Below, piece by piece: positions 54,920-64,000 of a stretch of 64,000 nucleotides of DNA. The DNA comes from Limnomonas spitsbergensis (taxonomy: Eukaryota > Chlorophyta > Chlorophyceae > Chlamydomonadales): positions 1,054,001 to 1,118,000 of the forward strand of contig JAYJMM010000100.1 of NCBI GenBank assembly GCA_037349105.1, in the 5' to 3' direction. Position numbers and translations under genes: made by a program. Under the pieces are notes generated by a model, which saw only the letters and a program-made list of their open reading frames with translations, searched no databases and had not been told where the DNA came from. The stretch's first letter is position 1; each line of letters opens with the position of its first letter.

Positions 54920-56112
54920 GCATGAAAGTGTCATGCAGCTTTCAGACCTAGGGATTTCAGGCATGTGCGGCTGTCAGAGCTACAGAGTTTAGGCATATGC
55001 AGCTGTCAGCCTTATGGAGGTAAGGCATACCGTATGCAGCTTTTACTGAAGTTTTCATACCTGCAGATATGTCATACTTGGGCCTGACTTTTTTTGAGAC
55101 GGAGGTGCTGATGTCTTCCCGGTGAATCTCTGCATTCGACCCCATTTATGTTCAACTTTGTCGCCCTTGCTCCGAATGAAAAGCTGTTTACACTGCTTTA
55201 GATGATTATATCAGTTATTTCATGTCTTGCTCTTGCAGTTTTTTGACGGAATCCCAGGCGTGATTTGTTTGTTTGCCTTCCCACAGCTTTGCACTATTCC
55301 GTCACATGTACCTCTGGCAGGGCGCCAGGTTTTATCCCGCCCCATTTGAGGAGCCCAGGGATATTAGCCTAGATGGGGTCTTCACTACCAGTTGTTGGAC
55401 ACCCATCTCATTTATACCTCCCCATGCTTTATCCTCCTATGTATTTAAACAATAATTTGGGCTATGTCTTGGTAGGCATTCTGTGACGCGATGTTGGTTT
55501 CTGTAGTGCCCACCAGAGCCAACGGCCAGCTGCTATGCAGACACCACTGGGCCGGCTGCCATGCAGGTACTACTGGGCCGAACATGATCATTAATGGACC
55601 GGATCATGGGTGGAGGCTTACGTATGGTGATGACTGAAAGCAAGAATACTCCTCAGACACATCCTTAACTCTAAATCCTGCCGGTCGACCAGTATGTGGC
55701 TGGGCGACCCCGGCATCAAGCAAGTGAAGTTCAAAGGCGGATGGAATGCAAGCATCAGTCTTATATTTGTGCTGTCGTTATCCGACCGAACGTTGCAACA
55801 TGGAAACTGGTGTCAAAAAAAAATCAATACAATTATACATGTACGGCACCCGATGGTCGATTCAGGGATCCTTCGCAACGGGTGCGGGTACCCTCGCTCC
55901 ATACAATTGGCACATCGTGCACACTACTGTTTATAATAGTATGTCATTCGTACTACTCAATACACGTCCACTCCTACACGTTTGTATGCGGTGTTCCGGT
56001 CTACAGTGTTGGACTTGAAGTGACATGGTTAACATAGCAAACGACCAGCATATCCTGACGGGTCCCTGAACATACCTCGGAGCCACAGTCTTGCGGTAGG
56101 ACTGTGTGAGTG
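54920..56112. other. Intergenic: PP2C gene to unrecognised gene
   Basis: No gene is supported. GCAGCTGTCAG-type short repeats follow the PP2C stop. An open stretch at 55694-55760 after CCGGTCGACCAG could be an exon, but no donor is evident. The region presumably includes the promoter of the next gene. Confidence 0.5.
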
Positions 56113-59100
56113 ATGAACGGAACCATCGAGCGGGCGTCGAAGGATGCAGCTGCAGCAAGGCCAGAGACCTCACAGTTCTCCTCGATTGAGGCTTTGGCTG
56201 GCTGGGCGGGGACGACATTGGGTCCGAAGGTTGGCATCGCCCTGTTGCAGACGACCTTCGACGTTGAGGATCCGAGCGAAGGCAACAAGACGAGCACCAG
56301 CACCCCTGCCAACACCCGAGAGAATAGTTTTTCACAAGCGGGCTCGGAGCTATCGATGACGAGCTTGGGGCAGGATATGTCATTCCGAGGCCATGACAAA
56401 CCGGGCAATCGGCGCTTCAAACCGCCCGCTGCGCTCTTAGACGCGCTGAAAGGCCTTCCACCTAAGATGAAGACGCATGAGGAGGCAAGTCCAGCGGCAT
56501 CATACTCTCTCTAGCACCCAAGCCAGGCCTAGCCTCCCCTGGGCATTGATTTAGAGTCCATGCACATACACCATGCGGCTTGGTGCCGCCGTGGGGTGAG
56601 GCTAGCCCGCAAATGCGTCATTGGGGAGGGAGTCCACATTCAACCCAGCATCACATGCCCCAACTGCAAGATATGCATTTCGGGCATATATCATTGGCAT
56701 GCCCCAAACGGATATATTGCAGCAAGGCTGACAAAATTCTGAGGGAAGCTACACTAGGGCATGCCTCCCGTTGCTGCCCGCCACTGGCCGCCTCTGTTTT
56801 TCCGTCTTGACACCCACCACTTCCTCACCCGCATGCTGCCCCCACATGCCTCCCATTGCTGCCCTGGCATGCTTCTTCCCATCGTTGCCCGCATGCCTCT
56901 CCGCATCATGGCCTGCAGGCTTCTCCGCATCATTGCCCGCATGCTTCTCCACATCATTGCCCGCATGCCTCTCCACATCATTGCCCGCATGCCTCTCCAC
57001 ATCATTGCCCGCATGCCTCTCCACATCATTGCCTGCATGCTTCTCCGCATCGTTGCCCGCATGCCTCTCCGCATCATGGCCTGCAGGCTTCTCCGCATCA
57101 TTGCCCGCATGCTTCTCCACATCATTGCCCGCATGCCTTTCCACATCATTGCCTGCATGCTTTTCCACATCATTGCCCGCATGCCTCTCTACATCATTGC
57201 CCGCATGCCTCTCCACATCATTGCCTGCATGCCTCTCCACATCATTGCCCGCATGCCTCTCCACATCATTGCCCGCATGCCTCTCCGCATCATGGCCTGC
57301 AGGCTTCTCCGCATCATTGCCCGCATGCTTCTCCACATCATTGCCCGCATGCCTCTCCACATCATTGCCTGCATGCTTTTCCACATCATTGCCCGCATGC
57401 CTCTCCACATCATTGCCCGCATGCCTCTCCACATCATTGCCTGCATGCCTCTCCACATCATTGCCCGCATGCTTCTCCACATCATTGCCCGCATGCTTCT
57501 CCACATCATTGCCCGCATGCCTCTCCACATCATTGCCCGCATGCTTCACCGCATCGTTGCCCGCATGCCTCTCCGCATCATGGCCTGCAGGCTTCTCCGC
57601 ATCATTGCCCGCATGCTTCTCCACATCATTGCCCGCATGCCTCTCCACATCATTGCCCGCATGCCTCTCCACATCATTGCCCGCATGCCTCTCCACATCA
57701 TTGCCTGCATGCTTCTCCGCATCGTTGCCCGCATGCCTCTCCGCATCATGGCCTGCAGGCTTCTCCGCATCATTGCCCGCATGCTTCTCCACATCATTGC
57801 CCGCATGCCTTTCCACATCATTGCCTGCATGCTTTTCCACATCATTGCCCGCATGCCTCTCTACATCATTGCCCGCATGCCTCTCCACATCATTGCCTGC
57901 ATGCCTCTCCACATCATTGCCCGCATGCCTCTCCACATCATTGCCCGCATGCCTCTCCGCATCATGGCCTGCAGGCTTCTCCGCATCATTGCCCGCATGC
58001 TTCTCCACATCATTGCCCGCATGCCTCTCCACATCATTGCCTGCATGCTTTTCCACATCATTGCCCGCATGCCTCTCCACATCATTGCCCGCATGCCTCT
58101 CCACATCATTGCCTGCATGCCTCTCCACATCATTGCCCGCATGCTTCTCCACATCATTGCCCGCATGCTTCTCCACATCATTGCCCGCATGCCTCTCCAC
58201 ATCATTGCCCGCATGCTTCACCGCATCGTTGCCCGCATGCCTCTCCGCATCATGGCCTGCAGGCTTCTCCGCATCATTGCCCGCATGCTTCTCCACATCA
58301 TTGCCCGCATGCCTCTCCACATCATTGCCTGCATGCTTCTCCACATCATTGCCTGCATGCCTTCCCTCAAGGTAGCTCTGGGGCGGCCGCCACGGGGCTG
58401 ATGGGGAAGGGGGTATTTTGAGGGCCACAAGGGGCCACCACTGGGCTGATGGGGAAGGGGGTATTTTGAGGGCCACAAGGGGCCACCACTGGGCTGATGG
58501 GGAAGGGGGTATTTTCAGGGCCACAGAGGGCCACCACTAGGCTGATGGGGAAGGGGGTATTTTGAGGGCCACAAGGGGCCACCACTGGGATGATGGGGAA
58601 GGGGTATTTTGAGGGCCACGAGGGGCCACCACTGGGATGATGGGGAAGGGGTATTTTGAGGGCCACAAGGGGCCACCACTGGGCTGATGGGGAAGGGGGT
58701 ATTTTGAGGGCCACGAGGGGCAACCACTGGGATGATGGGGAAGGGGGTATTTGAGGGCCACAAGGGGCCACCACTGGGATGATGGGGAAGGGGGTATTTT
58801 GAGGGCCACGAGGGGCAACCACTGGGATGATGGGGAAGGGGGTATTTTGAGGGCCACAAGGGGCCACCACTGGGATGATGGGGAAGGGGGTATTTTGAGG
58901 GCCACAAGGGGCTACCACTGGGCTGATGGGGAAGGGGGTATTTTGAGGGCCACAAGGGGCCACCACTGGGCTGATGGGGAAGGGGGTATTTTGAGGGCCA
59001 CGAGGGGCAACCACTGGGATGATGGGGAAGGGGGTATTTTGAGGGCCACAAGGGGCCACCACTGGGCTGATGGGGAAGGGGGTATTTTCAGGGCCCCAAG

Positions 59101-62100
59101 GGGCCACCACTGGGCTGATGGGGAAGGGGGTATTTTGAGGGCCACGAGGGGCAACCACTGGGATGATGGGGAAGGGGGTATTTTGAGGGCCACAGAGGGC
59201 CACCACTGGGATTATGGGGAAGGGGGTATTTTGAGGGCCACGAGGGGCCACCACTGGGATGATGGGGAAGGGGGTATGTTCAGGGCCACAGAGGGCCACC
59301 ACTGGGCTGATGGGGAAGGGGGTATTTTGAGGGCCACAGGGGGCCACCACTGGGCTCTTAGAGGGAAATATTTTGGGGGCTGCCAGGGCCACCACTGGGC
59401 TGATGGGGACCACACCTTTGTGAGCCCGTTAGGCGGCCACAATTGGGGTAATGGGGACCAAACCTGGACTGATCTACGGCTGTATTTTTTTTGCAAACAA
59501 AAACACTTTCCTTGTAACGTCTGTAGCTGAAGGCCTCTATTATTTGGTTCGGAATCTGAAAGATTCTGCCCGGCGGAATCATATTACGTTTTTTTAAATG
59601 TCCCGAGCAGTCCTGGATTCACGGTTACCCATTTGTGACCACCTTGGGTCCTGCAGGCTGTGATGTGGCTGAATAGTAGCTGAATGTAGACACAAGTGAT
59701 GTCCCAAGTGATGAGCTAAATGATGAGACAAGTGATATGCCAAGTGATGCGCCAAGCTGAATGACAGCTGAGGCGTGCTAAAACCAACTTTGCTCCCTCA
59801 CGGCGCAGATGCTGCTGAGGGAGCTGGAGCTGCTGCACATCGGGCACCAGAGAACCCTGCGAGCGCACGAGGAGATCGTCAACAGCTACAAGCTGCCTCC
59901 GGGCTCTGAGGACAGGTGAGCAAGACGAAAATTGATTATTGTATAGTTGAGTGTCATAGAACGCACAAGCCGCCTCCGGGCTCTGAAGACAGGTGGGCAA
60001 GAAGAGAGACACCCGCACAAGCCGCCTCCAGGCTCTGAGGACAGGTGGGCAAGAAGGAAATTGATTATTGTTTAGTTGAGTGTCATAGAACGCACAAGCC
60101 GCCTCCGGGCTCTGAGAACAGGTAAGCAAGAAGAGAGATACCCACACAAGCCGTCGCCGGGCTCTGAGGACAGGTGGGCAAGAAGGAAATTGATTATTGT
60201 TTAGTTGAGTGTCATAGAACGCACAAGCCGCCTCCGGGCTCTGAGAACAGGTAAGCAAGAAGAGAGATACCCACACAAGCCGTCGCCGGGCTCTGAGGAC
60301 AGGTGGGCAAGAAGGAAATTGATTATTGTTTAGTTGAGTGTCATAGAACGCACAAGCCGCCTCCGGGCTCTGAGAACAGGTAAGCAAGAAGAGAGATACC
60401 CACACAAGCCGTCGCCGGGCTCTGAGGACAGGTGGGCAAGGAGTGGCACCGCAAGTCAGAATCTGTGGGGCGATTTGACTGGTCGCCTGGAAATCGGGAA
60501 ATTGATTGTTGTTTAGTCGAGTGGCAAGGAACGTGCAAGAGCCACCGGTACAGGTGAGGAAGCAGAGGGACACCCAGACGACAGGATTTAGAGCATGGGG
60601 AGCACTTGAGAGCATGGGGAGCGCTTCAGAGCATGGAGAGTACTTCAGAGCATGGGGAGCACTTAAGAGCATGGGGAGCACTTAAGAGCATGGGGAGCGC
60701 TTCAGAGCATGGGGAGCGCTTCAGAGCATGGGGAGCGCTTCAGAGCATGGGGAGCCCTTAAGAGCATGGGGAGCACTTAAGAGCATGGGGAGCGCTTCAG
60801 AGCATGGGGAGCCCTTAAGAGCATGGGGAGCACTTAAGAGCATGGGGAGCGCTTCAGAGCATGGGGAGCACTTAAGAGCATGGGGAGCGCTTCAGAGCTT
60901 GGGGAGCGCTTCAGAGCATGCGAGGCGCGTTGTTCTAGCCTGGGTTTTGTCTCCTCCTCATCCCCGCTCGAAGGCCCGAGCTTTCTTGTAGGCTGCGTGG
61001 ACGTATGGGTGACTCCGGCGTATCAGCGCTACGTGGTGTGAAGGCGATCCAGCCAGGCAGGCTGTCAGTTTTTTTGATTGCGACAAGACCACCCTGGGCG
61101 GCCGCTGGGCTGCCTGCCGAAGGCCCTATTGGGATCAAACCTGGACCGGCCTACGGCCGGCAGCCCAAATAGCAAGGCTGGCCCCACCTGGGGCCTCTGG
61201 CCAGAAGCCAGAGTGTAGCAGACAGGTAGCTGAGCCACGATCTAATAAGCACTTGAGGCTGTGAAGATGCCCCTGATTCAGCTCTGTGACCGACTTGTAC
61301 TTATCCTTTGTGCACCTGACAAACCTAGGCTGGCAGCTGGGAAGCCAGTAGCCACCACTGGGCCAATGGGGAAGAAACCTTGCCTGTCCTACAGCTGGTG
61401 GCCTCAAGCAGTGCGGCTTGCTGCTCCGGGCCACACCGGTCATATGCCGTGATGCAGCTGACTTGTAGGCGAAGCAGCCTGAAATAAGCTTGGTGATTTG
61501 CTGATGGGCTGCATTGGCCCTGCTTGGCTGGATCACCGGCAGATGCACAAGAGGACAATGCAAACCCAGATCATGGACTCTGTTCGGAATTCCAACTCGG
61601 ATCACGATGGACAGATCCCTGGACCCTCTCATGTGCAGTTGCTGCCGCACCCTGCTCATCACACTGAAGAAAGCCTGGAGCGTTGGATCCATTTCTACGC
61701 TCCAGATCCCTTTTTGCCAGCCTGCTTCCCTGCCAATGCACCCCCCCTGCACACTGTGTGCTGCGTTCGCTATCCAGGTACTCCTCCTTTGAGTTTGGGA
61801 TGACGTCTCACAGCTACGCATCACACGTGGCGCAGCAGCTGGACAGGAAGCAGACTCTCGAAGACATGCTGCCGGTGAGCGTCTGACATGATTCTGACAT
61901 GGCGCAAGAAAGTACTGCAATGCTTGATGATATTGATGATCTTGATACTGCCCTGTTGTCAATATCATCAGAGTCTGCTTTTTGTGTCAAGGTTCCCGGA
62001 AAGGGTACCGTAGTGCATTGTATTGGTAAGTGTGGAGTGAAAAGTGTGATCTAAGTTTCCTGAGAGTGAACCATGAAATCATGTTTTTGTCGATATGCAT

Positions 62101-63648
62101 AACTCTTCCCCCCTACACGAGTAACAATCCTGTGGACAATATTCCAGTCTTTTATTTCATTGCTCTGCTGAAAAACTATCATGGCATTGGAAGCGACATT
62201 GTTACCAGGGTGCCATGCGTTTGGCTTGATACTGCCATGCATGGAGAGCAAAAAGACTCATGAAGACATGCTGACGGTGATACGGCACACGTCTAGCTCT
62301 GTGCAAAGCTTGATAGCTGATACTGCTGGTTCAGGGGAAGATGCAAGCCGCGTTTAATTTTCCAGGTACAAATTTTACCATGAGTGGGCCGCCCTGCGGC
62401 CGCCAAAGGCCCGATCAGGTCCGCACCTTGACCAGCTTGCAGACACAGGCCCAAGAAGCAGGGCTGGCTGTGAATGAGGCCTCTGGCCCTCAGACAGAAG
62501 GTAGCTGGTATGTAGCTGAAATGAAAACGAGCCTAGAATGAAGAAACACTGGATGCAAGCGGCGAGAATTAGGGGCTGGGGGATGAACGGCTAGACGCAG
62601 GCTGTAAAGCAGGGCCTTGCAATGCCCTTATAATTTTCTAAAACCCTCGGAAAAACTGGGGCGCCTTTTATTTTTTTACCGAGCTCACCTGGGAAAGCCT
62701 TGTTTTTGCTCGGGGCATTCCAGTCGATTTTCTAGAGTCTAGAGCACAGGCTTGTGACCGGCCCTCCCTCCCTTCATTTTGATTCCCACCCTGTCCCTCG
62801 GTGAGCTCCTCTTTCTTCCTCTTCCATTCTCTCTCCCTCCTTCACTCCTCTCTCGTGCTCCCTCTTTCTCCCTTTGCCACCCCCTCTTCCCCCCTCCTTC
62901 ACCCCTCTCTCGTGCTCCCTCTTTCTCCCTTTGCCACCCCTTCTTTCTCCCTCCTTTACCCCTCTCCTCTCTCCCTTTTCCTTCCCCAGTCAGCCCTCTC
63001 TTTCACACTCTCTTTTCTCCTTCTTTTGCTCCCTCCGTTTGCAGACTGGGTACGAGCGTTCTGCACCCACCATTTCCTGGGACTTCCTTGAGCGCATGGG
63101 GCCTGCCGCGATCAAGATCCAGGTACGCCCAGCCTGTGAATGGGGAACTGGGAATGGAACTTCTTGATGGTTTGGAGCCTTTACGCATTTCTTTCTTTTC
63201 ACACAATCACATGTGAATCTGTGGTACTGGTATGATGCAGCGGTTTTTAAGTAAGTTATTCCGGTGTAACACTGCTATGTATCTAGTGAAAGAGGTTGCT
63301 GCCGAGCCAGCTGCGGGACTTCGAGGTAGCAGCTGGGCTCTTTCCAGAAGAGCAGATTCCCAGTGTTAATATGAATGAGGAGGTGACCCATTCACAATTC
63401 ACAATTCAAGAATAACTGGTGTGACTGCTTGGCTTAACCACCACTTAGAGGCTGAGAGTTCAGCACACACACACACACACTCCACACACACACTGATGTA
63501 CACTTCCCCCTGTTGGGCGTCCACGCGGCCAAGATTTTGAGCAGGGCCCAGAGGTGTAACGTCATTGACTCTTCCGTCTGGGATGCCCTGGAAGGCTACA
63601 GCTCGTACAGCATTCCGCACATTGATTTGCACCTGCAATACCGACCTG
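56113..63648 (+). CDS. Unrecognised protein, 5' part (gene continues past window)
   Basis: Exons 56113-56484, 59809-59915, 61778-61874, 63045-63122 and, tentatively, 63552-63648 all agree in phase. The ATG at 56113 is preceded by an in-frame TGA, supporting the start. The first donor is GC type (GAG|GCAAGT). The protein begins with about 90 low-complexity polar residues, then PPAALLDALKGLPPKMKTHEE, then a helical stretch (LLRELELLHIGHQRTLRAHE) and VAQQLDRKQTLEDMLP. I do not recognise the family. The last tentative exon would use an acceptor inside a SINE-like element. Introns are huge relative to exons and contain four minisatellites. Coding status is supported by codon style and phase agreement rather than by homology. 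Confidence 0.5.
56829..58372. repeat. 24-bp minisatellite, about 63 units, in intron 56485-59808
   Basis: The unit is GCATGCCTCTCCACATCATTGCCC with variants at a few sites (CTT/CCT, CCGC/CCAC, ATCATGGCCTGCAGG). Blocks of 28 units (672 bp) are repeated: 56870-57540 is nearly identical to 57542-58212. Because 24 is divisible by 3, open frames of up to 590 codons occur on both strands, for example AGNDVERH repeats on the minus strand. These are repeat artefacts within an intron. Confidence 0.5.
58390..59405. repeat. 48-bp minisatellite, about 21 units, next to the 24-bp array
   Basis: The unit is GGGCTGATGGGGAAGGGGGT, ATTTTGAGGGCCACAAGGGG, CCACCACT. It follows the 24-bp array within 25 bp, and its period is exactly twice as long although the sequence is unrelated. 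Degenerate copies continue to 59460 and near 61350. Open frames across it are not genes. Confidence 0.5.
59916..60560 (+). repeat. 129-bp array made of the exon-59915 donor
   Basis: The exon end GCCTCCGGGCTCTGAGGACAG|GTGAGC is followed by at least nine further copies of CGCCTCCGGGCTCTGARRACAG|GTRRGC or the GTCGCCGGGCTCTGAGGACAG form. The main period is 129 bp (starts 60091, 60220, 60349) with two donors per period. Each copied donor is a plausible 5' splice site. Confidence 0.5.
60585..60925. repeat. 19-bp minisatellite, about 17 units
   Basis: The unit is GAGCATGGGGAGCRCTTMA, adjoining the 129-bp donor array in the same intron (59916-61777). It has strong purine bias on the + strand. The rest of that intron shows only degenerate 48-bp-type copies. 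Confidence 0.5.
62245..62290 (+). repeat. Diverged copy of the exon-61874 donor
   Basis: GAAGACATGCTGCCG|GTGAGC at the true donor (61874) recurs as GAAGACATGCTGACG|GTGATA at 62276, 402 bp downstream. Upstream CAAAAAGACTCAT resembles the exon's GGAAGCAGACTCTC. Confidence 0.5.
62770..63040 (+). other. Long pyrimidine tract before the exon-63045 acceptor
   Basis: About 270 nt of nearly pure C/T on the + strand, including a 67-bp unit repeated twice (CCTTCACTCCTCTCTCGTGC and CCTTCACCCCTCTCTCGTGC). It ends in TTTGCAG. It would be an extreme polypyrimidine tract and a candidate for triplex-forming DNA. Confidence 0.5.
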
Positions 63649-64000
63649 GTAAAGTATGGTTCTGAACATGCTGTTGTTGTTGCAAAGTTGACGCAACCAC
63701 CCACAGCCAACATGAGCTTTGCCGTCCCCTTATGATTACAATGGTTTTGGGATGCAGGATGCATGGAAATGCGAGTGCAGGGGGCGGGGTAGATGATAAT
63801 CTCCCCCGCCCTCGCCAGATTTTAGTCGGAAATCGACTTTTGTTGTCGAAAATCTGTCTACAGAGCATCACAAGAAAAATGCATGAAGAAGTCATATCGA
63901 TGGGTAAGCTATTCAAAGCTGAGGTACGCTGTATCGCCGTAACAGTGTGAGTCAGCTGAATGACCCTTTCTCTGACTTGCACTTCTTGCCCTGCCTGGCT
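63123..64000. other. Right edge of window
   Basis: Intron and, beyond the tentative exon 63552-63648, unassigned sequence of the last gene. A short (CA)n tract lies at 63464-63495. The minus-strand frame 63399-63764 is open, but I take it as a shadow. Confidence 0.5.
63508..63570 (+). mobile_element. SINE-like element abutting a tentative exon
   Basis: TGTTGGGCGTCCACGCGGCC, TTTTGAGCAGGGCCCAGAGG and TGTAACGTCATTGAC. The CCCAG ending at 63551 gives an acceptor in the phase required by exon 63045-63122. Confidence 0.5.

Noticed and set aside
56749..59530. 591-codon AGNDVERH repeat frame and P/G-rich frames over the 24- and 48-bp arrays
   Set aside because: Periods divisible by 3 keep frames open on both strands. 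They lie within an intron of a phase-consistent gene and lack any non-repeat domain.
63399..63764. Minus-strand 121-codon frame at the right edge
   Set aside because: It runs through the SINE-like element and opposite a phase-matched tentative exon on the plus strand.

Overview
The window is nuclear DNA of a eukaryote, almost certainly a green alga. Coding exons are GC-rich and separated by many GT-AG introns. Glutamine-rich, low-complexity protein segments are frequent. One gene ends in a plant-type BRX domain, and the exonuclease gene has a chlorophyte-style TGTAA poly(A) signal 65 nt after its stop. The very repeat-rich introns suggest a large-genome prasinophyte; a Cymbomonas-like alga (Pyramimonadales) is a guess I cannot verify here. 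No prokaryotic, organellar, rRNA, tRNA, CRISPR or transposase features were recognised.

Layout, left to right. 95-18486 (+): 3' part of a BRX-domain gene whose first visible intron is filled by 157 copies of a 29-bp unit and whose intron at 9.7-12.1 kb holds a 42-bp array. 20222-22485 (+): a two-exon WRN/RNase D-type 3'-5' exonuclease. 25403-29258 (-): a MYND zinc-finger protein with in-gene minisatellites. 29.3-33.4 kb: non-coding, with a 0.6-kb tandem duplication, a hairpin cluster and mobile elements. 33426-37421 (+): a glutamine-rich protein with a small Cys/His zinc motif. 38.8-42.2 kb (+): an unusual kinase-like protein with a proline-rich linker and three C-terminal membrane helices. 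42.2-47.2 kb: no gene seen. 47197-49288 (-): ribosomal protein uL4 (RPL4), divergent from 49714-54919 (+), a PP2C-type phosphatase. 56113-63648 (+): an unrecognised gene whose introns hold 24-, 48-, 129- and 19-bp arrays. The left gene and the last gene both run off the window.

Three structural themes stand out. First, intronic copies of the neighbouring exon-intron junction (donor or acceptor plus flanking exon bases) occur beside at least twelve splice sites in four genes, as if splice junctions seed tandem duplication. Second, the very long minisatellites all lie inside introns; the 29-bp array spans 157 units with no net indel. Third, a 110-150-bp retroposon family occurs at about 17 places, four with clear target-site duplications of 9-13 bp. 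Its 'reverse' orientation carries TGTAA and a CCCAG acceptor-like site, and in two places it directly abuts a plausible exon.

Functionally the set is mixed: one housekeeping ribosomal protein, one DNA/RNA exonuclease, two likely signalling proteins (phosphatase, kinase-like membrane protein), and several low-complexity plant- or alga-type proteins. Nothing indicates an operon or pathway cluster. Gene models were built by reading splice phase by eye; all internal junctions quoted keep the frame.
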